From: Linepithema humile
Taxonomy: Eukaryota; Arthropoda; Insecta; Hymenoptera; Formicidae
Direction of reading: 5' to 3'
Length of the DNA stretch: 64,000 nucleotides
Assembly: GCF_040581485.1 (NCBI RefSeq)
Contig: NC_090131.1
Span: forward strand, 23,510,532 to 23,574,531
In this document: positions 51,727-64,000 of the stretch, in pieces
Position numbering within the stretch: position 1 is the first letter of the stretch
Layout of the letters: every line of letters begins with the position of its first letter
Notes under the pieces: model-generated
Told to the model about the DNA's origin: nothing
Seen by the model: only the letters and a program-made list of their open reading frames with translations
Database searches by the model: none
Position numbers and translations under genes: made by a program

Positions 51727-54700
51727 GTCAGCGGTGAACCCGATCGATCTCCGTCCCTTCGAAGATGAATTTGCACAGAATGCAATCATGCAGAGCGATT
51801 GCGTTAACGGTACAGCGTGGATACGTTTTCGCGTCATTCGTAAATCTCACTTCACTTCCCCCGGCGGTCGCATGCACGAATCAAATTGATCAAGTGCAAA
51901 AAAGCTTGTCTTATAAAAGATAAAAGTTGTGGGATATAAGATAAAGCTTATTTTTTAACAATAAATTTCTCCGTTTTTGTAAAAATTGTTTCATACAAAA
52001 TATAATCCAGGCAATAATAATTTAAAGAACAAACAGACGATATAGATTTTCAAATCTAAAATTGTATAGTTTTAATTTTAAAATTCCATACACGTTAACA
52101 ACTTCATTATAATGACATTTTTGTATAAAAATATTTTTCTATTTCGAACGTTAAAGATGTATAAGTGACCCGAAATCGGCGTAGGTGTAACTTTAATAAT
52201 TACAGCAGTCGACTATGTGCCCTTTCATTATAACAGATAACGTGAATGTTTGCAGACAAATGTATAATTATTTTTTCGTAGATAATTACAATTTTTGTAT
52301 TTTTTATATCTATAGTACTTATATACTTACGTATTTTGAGAAAAGTATTAAGTTTAAAAACTTTTAATTTAAACACAATAAAAATATTAATAAAAATATC
52401 AATAATTGCAATAACTGTATCATTTTATTACGCATATAAGCGCATATAAAACAATTACGTTAAAATCCAGAAAATTAATAATATTATTGACATTTTACTA
52501 AATTCTATAAATATTTCATCATGTTGTTACTGGATTTTATAAATATTTTTTCACTCAATATTATTTTATTAAATTTGCATTTTGTTATTTACTGTAGTGT
52601 TCTTCATGTTCCATTTATTCTACATATGTTATTGAGATCTGTTTTATATCGGTTTTATACAAGTAGACTTGTAATGATAAAATTGTAACTTTATGTTTGT
52701 TATGTAATATGTATTTTAATAACATTATATAATCAGCAAAATATTTTCTTCACAAATATTAGTAAATTAAAAAATATCATATAAAACTTATAATATTTTT
52801 TATATAGAATATAATCTACATTAGATTTTTAGTTAAATTAATAATTTTTTTTCATTTTTTTAAGTTTAAGATGCTCAAAAAACATTTGTAGAAAACACAT
52901 TCAACATGTATCTTTTTATATTTTTAAAAGAAAAATTTTAACATTTTGTTACGCAAAATGTGTATTATGCAAAACATTAATATATATACAAATTTTATTC
53001 CCACAAAGTAAAAAATCAAATGTTCGCTTGTAAAGTCTCTTTTATGTAGATCTTCTTACAAGCCCCTATGTAACTCCTCATCTCAAATACGACGAATAAG
53101 CAGATTTTAGCAACCTACGTTCTAAACTGAAATGAGATTTACTTATGCAGTACTACCGGGAGCGACGTACTATCTGTGAACAGCTCAGCAAGCAAATCGG
53201 ACAGCTTTTTCAGCATGAATACGACACTTTAGAATAAATTACTTTTCTTGTTAACTGACCTTATAGACTCATGAAAGTGGCACAATGTCACCATTTTCCA
53301 ATAAAATGACAATTAAACATAAAATTTGTTTTAAATTTCTCTTTTGATTTCGATAAATTTATGCATAGTTTCAATAAGCGCTGCTCTTTCTTCACAAAAT
53401 ATTTTCAGTTGTACAAAAAAATTTTTTGTGTTTAATTGGGAGAACTCATTATTATGCTGATTACTTAATAATAATCTCCAATTTATTTTATTAATTGTTG
53501 GATCAAAAGACTTTGTTAAAGAAACGAATCAACTCTTCTTTAATATTTAAGAAATCGAAAAATCTTGATAAAAAAATTCTTACTTTCCAAACAAAAAATA
53601 TACTTTTATAAAATTATTTAAGTTATCATTATTAGATTTCCAGGGTAGTTATTTTCATGAACATGTATACAAATCGCTGTTTAATATAAAATTGAATAAT
53701 AAGCAGAAGAATAATGCAGTCTTTTAATAAATAATTTATATATAATTATAAATTTATATGGTAATCTATGTCGTACGTTATGAAACAACTTAAGCAACAA
53801 CTTGATCATAACAAGTAGTGTGCGCAGGTGTTTTCAAAGGGATCAGCTTACAAAGATATTAGCGAATTCTCTTGAGACAAGTTATGGATCGGTACTACTA
53901 TCACGTCTAACAGATTTGTAATTTTGGAAAAAAGACCCAGAATATATCACGCAAAAATCTTTTGTTTTCAAAGTACTATTTAAACGCGAAATAAAATAAG
54001 CGAGAAAAAATTCACTGCTTAATGTACTTTGTGTTGAATGCTTTATAAGAACATTTTTTTAAGCATAAAGCGGATTGTCTAGAGGCAGCAATTTCAGACA
54101 GCTATTTTTATAAACATGCAAGTGTATCACGTAGAAACTTTTTCTCAAAGATATCTTTATATTTAAAATATAATATGCAAGAAAAAAAATTTATTGCTTG
54201 TTATACTTAAGTGAAATTTAATCTGTGCAATCTTTTACAATTTAATCGGAAACTTTTTGTTAATGAAGAATTTACTGACTTATCTCTTATATTGTCTTGT
54301 GCCGTCTCAGTATTGCTACTTTTGTTACAAGTGATTCAAAGTATTTGAACGTAAAAGCTAAATTCCTTTGGCCAATTCTGTCGAGCGTGACTTACCACAA
54401 CCACACCAATAGCGCAAACCACTTTGAAGATTGTTTCTTGTCATCATCGGAAAGGGCAAAAGGATTTATACGCATATTGATTTTCAAATGCAAATACCAA
54501 CGTGTTCCAATCTCGATTTTCTCCCCTCATTCTTTCTCTCGTGGTTCCGCACATAATGACGATTTTATAAAAGAAACATCGAAGCGAGACTAACGGCGGC
54601 GAGCATAAAAGAGTTATATCTTTAATCGCATCGAATATTTTTCGTCTATCGATAAACGAATGAACGTGCTTTTATGTACGTGTATTCAATTTCCAGCCTT

Positions 54701-55942
54701 TTAAAGGTAAACCATAGCTAAAACTACGTGCGGTCGTCCAGTTTTCATTGCATTTTTACGCAAAATTAATTTACTTTTATTGGAAAATTGCCCTTCTTAA
54801 AATAAAACTTAAAGATTGTTGTCTAACGTTAAAATTATTTTGCAAAACATATATAAAATACAATCATTTTTATTATGTCTTGTTTAAAAAAAATTGTGAA
54901 ATAAATAATAGATGCATTGCATTCCACCACTTATATTTGATGTAAGACAATATAATTATTCTTTTAAAATAAATTTTAAACTTTTTCATTAATAAATATT
55001 ATATGATTAATATAATATTTATATTCATAATCACTAACATATTTAATCATGTTAGCATGATTAACAGAATGATTTATCATCAATCTTAGAATATAGTGAT
55101 AAACGACTTTAAATTCATGTCGCGCCACGATAAATTAGATCTCCGGCCATATGTCCGCATGTTGTGTGCTACAATTGTCCAGAAACTAGAGAAAAGGGTG
55201 AACCGTGATAAAATCGACAGTGACGGATACACGTGTACATGCACCAAGCAAAAAAAAACGAATAGTTGGACTGATTCTAAATCGTTGTTTACAGCGAAGG
55301 CTATATAGCTCACTTTAGATATCTCTGATAAAACCCACAAGAGAAAAGATAATAAAATTTTTTTACTAAAGAGAGAGTATTTTTTAGAAAAATCACGGTA
55401 TCATGAATATATTCTCAATAAATATTTCAGCATTATAAGATATATTTGTAACCGGAATATGTTTTAGTTTACATTATTATTTTTCTCCACTGAAGTGTAT
55501 TGAGGAAACAGTTTTCTTTGATTATGTAGTACACTTATAAATAAATAGACTTATTGTACGATAAAGTAATAAAAAAAGAGTATAAATTTTATGTACTGCA
55601 AGTACACCAACATCCATATGTTTTAGATAGTACGTACGTACATATATGTATCACGCTCATACTCGTTACATTTTTACACACATAAAAATTCAATTTAATT
55701 TTTTTATACATTTTTATTTAATTTTGATTCAAATACTATTAAAGCAATTTTTTTAACAATAATATTAAATAAAGAATAAAGTTATATGTCTATTTATATG
55801 CCTAAAATGTGATTTGCAGCAACTTTGACATTTTCAATCTTTATAATATAATTTTAAATTGTTTTGCCATTTTAGTTAGACAATAATCAACTTTATGTTG
55901 ATCAGAGTTCATTCATAAAGCGAAATGCGAATATGGGACACC

Positions 55943-55965
55943 TTATATATATATATATATATATA
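55943..55965. repeat. (TA)n microsatellite
   Basis: About eleven TA dinucleotides in non-coding DNA. A similar (AT)n run of about nine units lies near 56864-56881. Confidence 0.85.
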
Positions 55966-57433
55966 CGTGCCACACACGCTCTTCGTCGACAGGCGAAAAC
56001 CTGTTGGTCCCCGTTATGTTTTTTTTTTAGCGTAAATGTTCTCTGCACTTTTCCTGTCGATAATAATTTGACATTTTTGTACGAAATTTTCTGAACGAGT
56101 TTTTGCTTTCAAATTATATATACATAATGCCTTTTCACACAATATCAATACTTATGTGTACGTGCGTAGAATCCTATTATCTCACTATTTTCACCTATGT
56201 TTGTTTCTTTCTCGCTCCTGATATTAAAACAAAATTGGTACACATAGAGTTATTTTTGCAATAACATGTCAATTTATAAAATAAAAATAGTAAATAAAAA
56301 AATTTAAATTTACTATAATAAAAATACCAAATATGCATAATAATATATAAGACAAATATAAGTTACTAAATAAATAGCCGCGGAAAATAAGTGAGGCAAA
56401 TAAAAATTTACAAAAGTAAAAGAAAACTATAAATTAAAACAAGATATTAAAGACACGCGGAAATGAGCTGATTCGGAAATGAAATGACAGAAAATAGTAC
56501 AATAATATTGGTGAATCTCGACAAACCGACCAACAACTGCAAGATCAACTGAATGCAACAAAAGCTATAAGACATTGTGGAAACTATGAACGAAAAATTA
56601 CAAACTTTTCTCTCGGTTGCCTTGTAAAATCTTTCTCTTCAAGATACGTACATCTTACTGAATATATTGAGATAAAACAATATTTTTCAAGAATTCTCAA
56701 CTCTAGCTACTTTAATATAATAAGTTGATTGTAAGGTTTGATATAAAAAGAAATTAATCACCTTTTATCGTGACTTTTAAAAAGAATTATAAAAAGCAGA
56801 TATTAGCAAATTATTTTCTTTTCTTTTGTAAGTTTTATGTAATTATAAAGAAATTTCAAACACAATATATATATATATATATAGCATACCGATAAAATTT
56901 CTATTTAAAATTAATTTTTTGACAGAAAATATGTATTTATTTTTGTGCCGTTAGGTAAGATATAATATATTTAACAAACTGTATGAAAAATATTTTAAAA
57001 AATAAAATCTCATACAGATATTCTATACACACAGTAGTTGCATTGACAAAAATATATAACGACAGAGAAGTGTATAAATAGTTGTCAACGATATCCAAAT
57101 ACAAACGTAGGATCATCTTTGAATACCGTTAACTCGCTTCAAATTGCATCCAGCTCTATTACAGATTGCATAAAGTAAACTGAGAGTATATATTGCTATG
57201 ATATCGAATAACGGATAACATTAGGAAGCATTATGACATTTGCACTCTGCCGACATACAGACATCTATAAATGATTCATGCTCACAAGAATCTACGATTT
57301 CAAAGCACATACAATCATGCATGCTTCTCGGCCTAGGCAAGAACGCATATATCTGATTATTTCTGATCTATGGCTTAAACTGAAATATTTTTACGTTATT
57401 TTGTGTATTTAAGACTTCCTAAAGAGATAAATT

Positions 57434-57502
57434 CATTCTTTGAACTATAGAATAAATTTCTTGAACTATAAAATAAAATTCTTTGAACTATAGAATAAAT
57501 TT
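57434..57502 (+). repeat. Three-copy tandem repeat, unit about 23 bp
   Basis: TTCTTTGAACTATAGAATAA occurs twice, with a variant copy (TTTCTTGAACTATAAAATAA) between them. It is non-coding. Confidence 0.75.
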
Positions 57503-60500
57503 TACCTTCTACTCCTGCGAAATTTTTAAATAAATATTTAGATTCCTTTCCTTCTTTTATTTAAATTCTCATTGACAAAACAATTGAAAAAGTAATAAGT
57601 CGTAAAAGAGCGATATGATATTTATCTTATTCTATAAAACAACTTTATTTTAACTGAGATCATTACATTAGTACGGGCTGATATCACAAGACACAATCCG
57701 ATGTCAAGTCACGCGCATGAAATAAACGGCGTTTCATATTTACATATTTAATTTTATCTCAGCCGGCGGTTATTACGATCCTTGACGCGTAACTCAATCG
57801 TAATCACCGACTTGCGAAAAAGCTCGAAATACAACGATAAAACAAATGGGGGGAACATGAAAAATTTGGACCCAAGTAATCCCACAATAAAGACATTACG
57901 ATTTATCAGAGGGAGATGCTCAAGCTTAAGTGGATTTTCACATTTCCTCGGTGAAAGTTGTTTCATTTATAATGATTGCTGCTTTTAAGCTTGTAATGCT
58001 TTATTTCCCTAAATCAGATCTCTAACTTTAATGATACATATGCTATTTATATTACCAACCGTATATTTTATATATACTTAAACAGTAAAAACTATTAAAA
58101 TACTATTATATTAAATTTTTCACTTACTACATCGAATATATAAATAAGATAAAAATTAATATTACTATTATGATGTATAAAATTCTGCGTATGCATAAAA
58201 GAAAAATATTAGTAGCAAAAAATTCTCCACACACTTTTTAAAATAAGAGTGTGCAATAAATTAAATCAAATTTTTTATTGGTTTTCCTCTTAGGAAATTG
58301 CAAAGATTACTACAGTGTTCATTCTTGATTATTCATGCATGAATTATATCAATTATTTTAAATAGATAATTAAATCACTTTCAATTGCATCAGAAAATTA
58401 AACTACGCTGCAGCACACGGACATTCGCGTAGAAATGTTTTATTGCAAATATACTGTCATAAAATTCCAACAATATACTTTTTCGAGAGCACTCCACCGA
58501 GATCGCAAAACGTTATTTATCTCTGCGAGCGAGCTTTCACGAGCACGTTGAGAGACGTGACAAAACATGTTCGTCGCGGTGTATCATTAATACTTATCTA
58601 ATGTTCAGAATTCCGTTATTACGTACATTGACGATAACCGAACCAAACGATGATTAATAGACCAATTTAATTTCATCGATTTCATGATGTAATAACTGCC
58701 TGAAATTTTAATTGATATCAATAATGAATCATATTACTTTAATCATTACGCTCTATTATTCTTCATCTGCTCTTTGCGCCAATATTTAAACGACTGACAT
58801 CACTTTCTCACGTTAAATAATCTATCATAATCTTGGCCAGCAAATTTTAAAAATAAATGTAGAAAATAATCTTGACGAACTTTTTTAGATTAAATTAGTA
58901 ACCAATCCATTGGATGTACAATATCGTAAGACGTCTCTAGCTTTAAGGCCAGCTTTTAAAGATACGGATTAAAATCGCACTCTTCTCAGTTACTTTTTCT
59001 CACCTCCGCGGTAGTATTTCACCTCAACTACCTTCCGGACATAGAAAAGTATCTGAAGAGCTTTTAAGGTAGCTATAAAAAAATCATTAAACGAAGGAAA
59101 CGAGTTTCTTCCAACATGTCACACCGAACAATCGTGCATTTGTGTAATGAAGACGCTTTAGAAGACAGTGATTTAAAATAAAAAAAATACATTCCGCGTA
59201 AAATCCTACGCAAAATAAATATTTTAAAGTGAATGTGTCTTTAAAGAGGATATAACGAATAATAAATATTTCATATAAGCGTTTAACATATGCAACTAAA
59301 ATCTATTGTAACGTTTATTTATCTTATTCTGAAAAATATCAAGACGTACGTTAATGCTGAAATCTTTTAAAAAAACGCAAAAATATTAGAGAACATGTCT
59401 GAGAAAAGACAAGTTAAGACTGGTATTAGTATACAGTGCTGTTCTTCCAATTACGCAAATGAAAAATAATTGAAGTTTATTTTTCTTTTCCAGGCATTAT
59501 AAAATGGTCCGCCAAGCTTTAAAAGGAGTTAAAAAAATCCCTTGAAAGGTTCAACTACTCAGCGATCCTTTCGGATATACACAGTACTATTTAAACGTTA
59601 TAACCTTCTCTTCTATTCTTGACATCCTAACGACTATGTGCTATCTGCGTTTATTTCGCGAAATAACGCAACGATAAAATATGTGAAGAAAATGTTAGAA
59701 ATATATACGTTATATAGTGTTTTTAATGAAATAAATATAAGTAATAATTAATAATTAATAACTTTTATAAAATGTTATTATGATATAATATAATAACATG
59801 TTTCATATATCTCGATTGGGTGTATAAAATAATTTTTTATCCATACTAAAAATAATAAAATATTTTATATAATCACCAAATCAAATACCTCCCAATTATC
59901 GTTTTTTTATAATTTTCAGATTTATATTTAATTATTAAAAGAATTATTTGTGAGAAAATATATTTGTTCGCATTTTTATAGAAACGACATATTTAGAAAC
60001 TGTGATCTATATTAAAAGCGTAATGTCTTATCCTGCGCGTGAGGTGCGTATGTGCACGCATTAAACCTTTCTTCATTGACTCTGCAATAATGTATATCGG
60101 ATATGCACGTCATTATGTTACGATATGCTAGAATATATTTTATGCGTCATCACGATTAATTGATAGAACCCCTATTCAATCCCCTACTCGTTAAGAATTA
60201 GAAGAAATAATCTTAACCGAATGCTTTTGCACACTCAGGGAATAAATTTCTTACAAAGTTATTTACACTTGAATCGAAAAGTGCTTTTATGCACTTCCAG
60301 GACGCTGATTAATCTATTTATGAAGAGACATTATCTACAGACTACTTCTATTTATGCAAGATATATCGTGAGATATATACCTCGATTACTTCAAACACAA
60401 AAGCGGAGCAATCTCGGGCACATTTTTACACATACCGCATTAATCATTTTTATCTAGATTTTTATATACACAATATTAGAACCTTGTAATTTTCAACTTT

Positions 60501-62715
60501 TTCATTAACTTGCACTTTTCTCATAAAGTGTCTTGCGCTAGATAAGAAGTTTTTTATTTCCTTCTGTTATCAAAATACTTTCCTCTCTTATTGAATAATT
60601 CATATTTCCTGGATTCTTAATTCACGCTGAAATTAGAATGCATTATTGCCTTATTTAATACTGAAACGTAAAGTTATACAAATATTTATAGTATAAGTTA
60701 TACAATTGCAAAAGACTACACCACAACTAATTTTCCAAATTGTTAGCGGTAGGTAACTATTTGATAAGTACATATCCGTCGCGTAGACGATGCTCCAAAT
60801 ACATCCTGCGTATCCTCAACGCGACTCGAAGGATTGGAAACGCACACTAATTTTCTGAGAAAGTGTGTTCCTGTATGACTATCTAATGGATTTCACAGCA
60901 AACAAAGTCTCGCAAAATTTTAGCGGAAGACTATGTAGCGAAGATAAATAGCGGTGTGTGTACACGAGCGGCGGGGAAACTTTAATCATACGTACGTAAT
61001 AAAGTGCACGTTACGATAATTGCTTTCACGTGATGTAATTCGACAGCAGGCGCCCATAATCGCTTTAATCGGCGCGCACATCCGTCAAACCGCGGAGAAT
61101 TCATCAAGAGTCACTTGTACTGTCACTCCTGCTGGGGTAAGCGCCTAAGGGAAGCGTGCGCCCGCGCCGACAAACTCGATATAGCCGTCCATAACCGCCT
61201 GATTCTAATTTACCGGCTTGCGTAATTTCACGGCTCAAGATTAAATTGTGATGTTAGATCCACTACGCTACGAATGGAAACTGACGTATTCCGTAATGTT
61301 CTTGCATCGGAAATGTAAAACGACGACCGGAAAATAAACGCGAGCGACATTGTATAAAGCCGACGTATGAAAACCCTACAGCGTTGCAATAAGCAATGCG
61401 ACATGAAAGAAGCACATTTTTTCCTGCGAGAAAATGTGCGAGTAGCCATTGGTTTTACATCACCCATAACGCGCATTGTAAAATGCGTCGTAATCTTCCA
61501 CATTAGAAAAGTAATGCAAAACGTGAGTAAATATGATAAGATATGAATCGGATCGAACAATGTTACACGTAGAAATAATTGTTCTCTGGCGAGAAAGTTA
61601 GCATATGCTCTAATAAAGTGATTAAGTAGCTTTAAATGTTAATTTTTCAATTTATTTCTCTTCGCTCTGTTATTAAATTTGCTTTCGATAAGAACTATAT
61701 TTATTTCTTATATTTAAGGCTAAATGCAGCAACTTGTTTCTCAGCTCGATACAGCGTAAGTTCTTCACATAAAATTTAAAAATCAGATGACTACATTCAG
61801 TGCCAAACATAAATATGGATCTGTATTTTCGTTATATCGAATACAAATTGCAATTACTAAATGCGGTTGTGTGCTCTTCATTAAATATTTATATTACAAG
61901 CAAATATTTGCATATTAAACAAATAAGATTAAATTTCTCTGAATCCAACACATTTAGTGCTATTTAACACGCGCTAAAGATGCGCAATTAAGGTACCATC
62001 ACTTTGTCGCAACGGATGCATCCATAATTGACGTGTTTGCTCTACTCGCGTTTCTCTTTCTAATTACGTAAGAGTCGAAATATGTGTTATTCGAAGAAAA
62101 TATCTCTTTGGAGCCCTCCTGCTTAAGTTTTAAGGGGATTACTTTTTCAATGTTTAAGTTAATGTTACTAACTAATTAAAAGTTTCACTACAGAACTCTT
62201 TTATAAACGACAGTACCTATATTTCCGTGAAGTTGTTAATAAAGACAGAAATTCGTATATTTTTCATTGTCGCTTGTGCTGCAAAAATGTGCACCGGCAG
62301 AAAGCGTATAATTGGCCAATATTATTTAATAATGCGATAAGTTGCAGCATCATTTCTTTAAAGCTAATTAACATAAAAATTATTTACCTATTTATTAGAA
62401 TTATAAAAAGGTTAAATACGAGAAAAATTAAAAATATAAAGCACTTTTTAATTAAATATAAAAATTTTTTGATTAGAAGATTTTTTTATTAAAAAGATTC
62501 TCTTGATTAAAAAAGTCCTTTAATATTACCTATATTTTAATATTGTAAGTAGTATTAAAGATTGATTCCTTAAATATCTCTTTATTTTTTGACATATCTT
62601 CGTAACTGATTTCTGAAAAATTACTTCATATTTTTTTTAAGCGATTTGAAACGCGTCTAACATAAAAGTATTGCACAGCATTGTGCAGAAGTAAAAAATA
62701 CCAGATGTACGCTTT

Positions 62716-62778
62716 TGTTCTCGCCCACGTATGACCGGGTGGTCAATGCCAAGCTCTGTTGGCAGGACATCGAGAACA
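62716..62778 (+). other. Three-way-junction RNA-like fold candidate
   Basis: An outer 8-bp stem (TGTTCTCG 62716-62723 with CGAGAACA 62771-62778) encloses two inner hairpins: GACC-GGGT-GGTC (62733-62744) and TGCCAA-GCTCTG-TTGGCA (62747-62764). All pairs are Watson-Crick. The patch is GC-richer than its surroundings and has no long frame. It is not a tRNA: there is no T-loop or CCA-side geometry. It could be a structured RNA, a regulatory palindrome cluster, or chance. Confidence 0.3.
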
Positions 62779-64000
62779 GGAATGCTTCGTTCGCTAGTGG
62801 AAGTTGCTAAAGCTTATGAGCTTTCAGAAAGAGATACGATAGCACGCTATGTGTTTGTGTGAGTGCGTTATGTCCACTTATTCAGCAGCACACGTTGCTA
62901 TGTAGACGAATTATGTATACATATGAAAACGGTGCGGAGAAGTGTGAAAAGACCGACGGAGTTACATTCACAGATATTTGAGCGTGCAACGCCACGCAAT
63001 GCACGATAAAAAGCAATTTTTGTGGTCATAAAAGAAATATATTCATTCCTCGCGTACCTCTGACAATGCTGAGAATAATAATCCGGTAAAATATTATTTC
63101 TCTATTCATACGCACGCGATTTATGAAAATCCAACTACGGTTTGCATCGAACACTTTGTAACACAGCTTTATAGAAAAACATAATAATGTAATAATATTA
63201 ATGGCGCAATAAAACAGTTTCCATAATATGCGAGCATTGAAAGCGTGACGCACAAAAGTCGCATAAATATTAATACAAATCCAGACAGAGATACCGAGGC
63301 TTTGAAATTAAATATTTTCTATTTCTGCGTAAAGAGAGTTTCGTATAACATAGTACATGATAAACAGTACTAAAACTATTTGCTTAACGTAAAAAACGAA
63401 ACGAAATACATTCGATGGTAAACTGTGAAAAAATTATTTACCAACGAAAACCATGCTATGTTTTTAATAATCGAATTCATCCACGAATAAAAATTATAAT
63501 TTCCATATAATTTAATTGCTCTCATTAATAATATAAAATTTTATAATAAATAAGATGTTGCCCAAGTTGTTTTAATTTAATATTTAGCGATGTCTTTTAT
63601 TTTTCAAATTAACATAAAAATTATCGGCTAAAAAATTCTGCACGGTTATATTTGTCCTTTGTGCGTTTGAAAATTTATTCGTTTAAAAATTTATTTTTTC
63701 TTTTTTAATATAATATCTTTATCGGCTAATGTCATTAATTATATATATATCACATCGCTTCTAACGTGCATGTTAAAATTAAGTTTGCCGCAACCTTCGC
63801 TGCTGTATTATAATTAATAGTTATTTCTATTCTTAGTTGCATATTCCGTGGATATTCATTCAGAAATTCGACACACACGTCACACACCTATAATTAGTGT
63901 CGTAGTCAGAATTTAACGACGCGCGTGATAAGCGGCGTGAAGTGCTGCACTCAGTAATTACGAAGGCTCTACGGTAGTCGTAAAGCAGGTAATGCCACCG

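Larger units (their letters stand above)
51727..64000. other. Long gene-poor AT-rich interval
   Basis: No exon can be supported over 12 kb. The short frames at 54297-54593, 55096-55308, 57782-57988, 60221-60457 and 61228-61560 have neither recognisable sequence nor paired splice sites. GC-richer patches occur at about 60780-61560, 62700-63000 and 63840-64000. They may be regulatory elements or untranslated first exons of a gene to the right; CTGGG|GTAAGC near 61136 and AAAGCAG|GTAATG near 63989 would serve as donors. Confidence 0.45.

Noticed and set aside
1..64000. CRISPR arrays, rRNA, tRNA and bacterial-type operons
   Set aside because: None seen; the window has spliced animal genes. No tRNA T-arm with a matching cloverleaf was found by eye, though a careful scan was not possible.

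Overview
The window is nuclear DNA of an insect, most likely a hymenopteran and probably an ant. It is AT-rich with CpG-rich islands, has short GT-AG introns in AT-rich flanks, and encodes tachykinin-related peptides of the APMGFQGMR-amide type known from bees and ants. All genes were read by eye; exon joins were checked for splice dinucleotides and reading phase, not by alignment.

Layout. 1-8134 has no convincing exon and is probably intron or upstream DNA of the first gene. 8135-16181 (+) holds the last eight exons of a multi-pass membrane protein that I identify as tincar; its 5' exons lie left of the window or were missed. 16182-23418 is mostly non-coding. 23419-24787 (-) is a complete six-exon COMMD4 gene. 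Head-to-head with it is a natalisin-like neuropeptide gene (+): a likely promoter and 5' UTR exon near 25411-25501, then coding exons from 26730 to 29245. After 5.3 kb that contains a small TA-flanked MITE comes the tachykinin precursor gene (-) at 34525-36933, five coding exons and 12 predicted peptides. 36934-43090 is non-coding with microsatellites and inverted repeats. 43091-45393 (+) has candidate exons of an unidentified gene that ends in a small membrane protein with a poly(A) signal. 49192-51726 (+) is one uninterrupted 844-codon frame for an unknown basic protein with cysteine clusters. 51727-64000 shows no supportable gene.

The main point of interest is the tail-to-tail pairing of natalisin and tachykinin. 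These are two related amidated-peptide systems whose receptors are also related, so the locus looks like the remains of a local duplication. The natalisin prohormone is unusually long for four peptide copies and carries a repeated spacer motif (NKNDANH). The tachykinin gene has two introns that cut peptide copies at exactly the same point (GFQ|GMR), which suggests copies spread by exon-level duplication.
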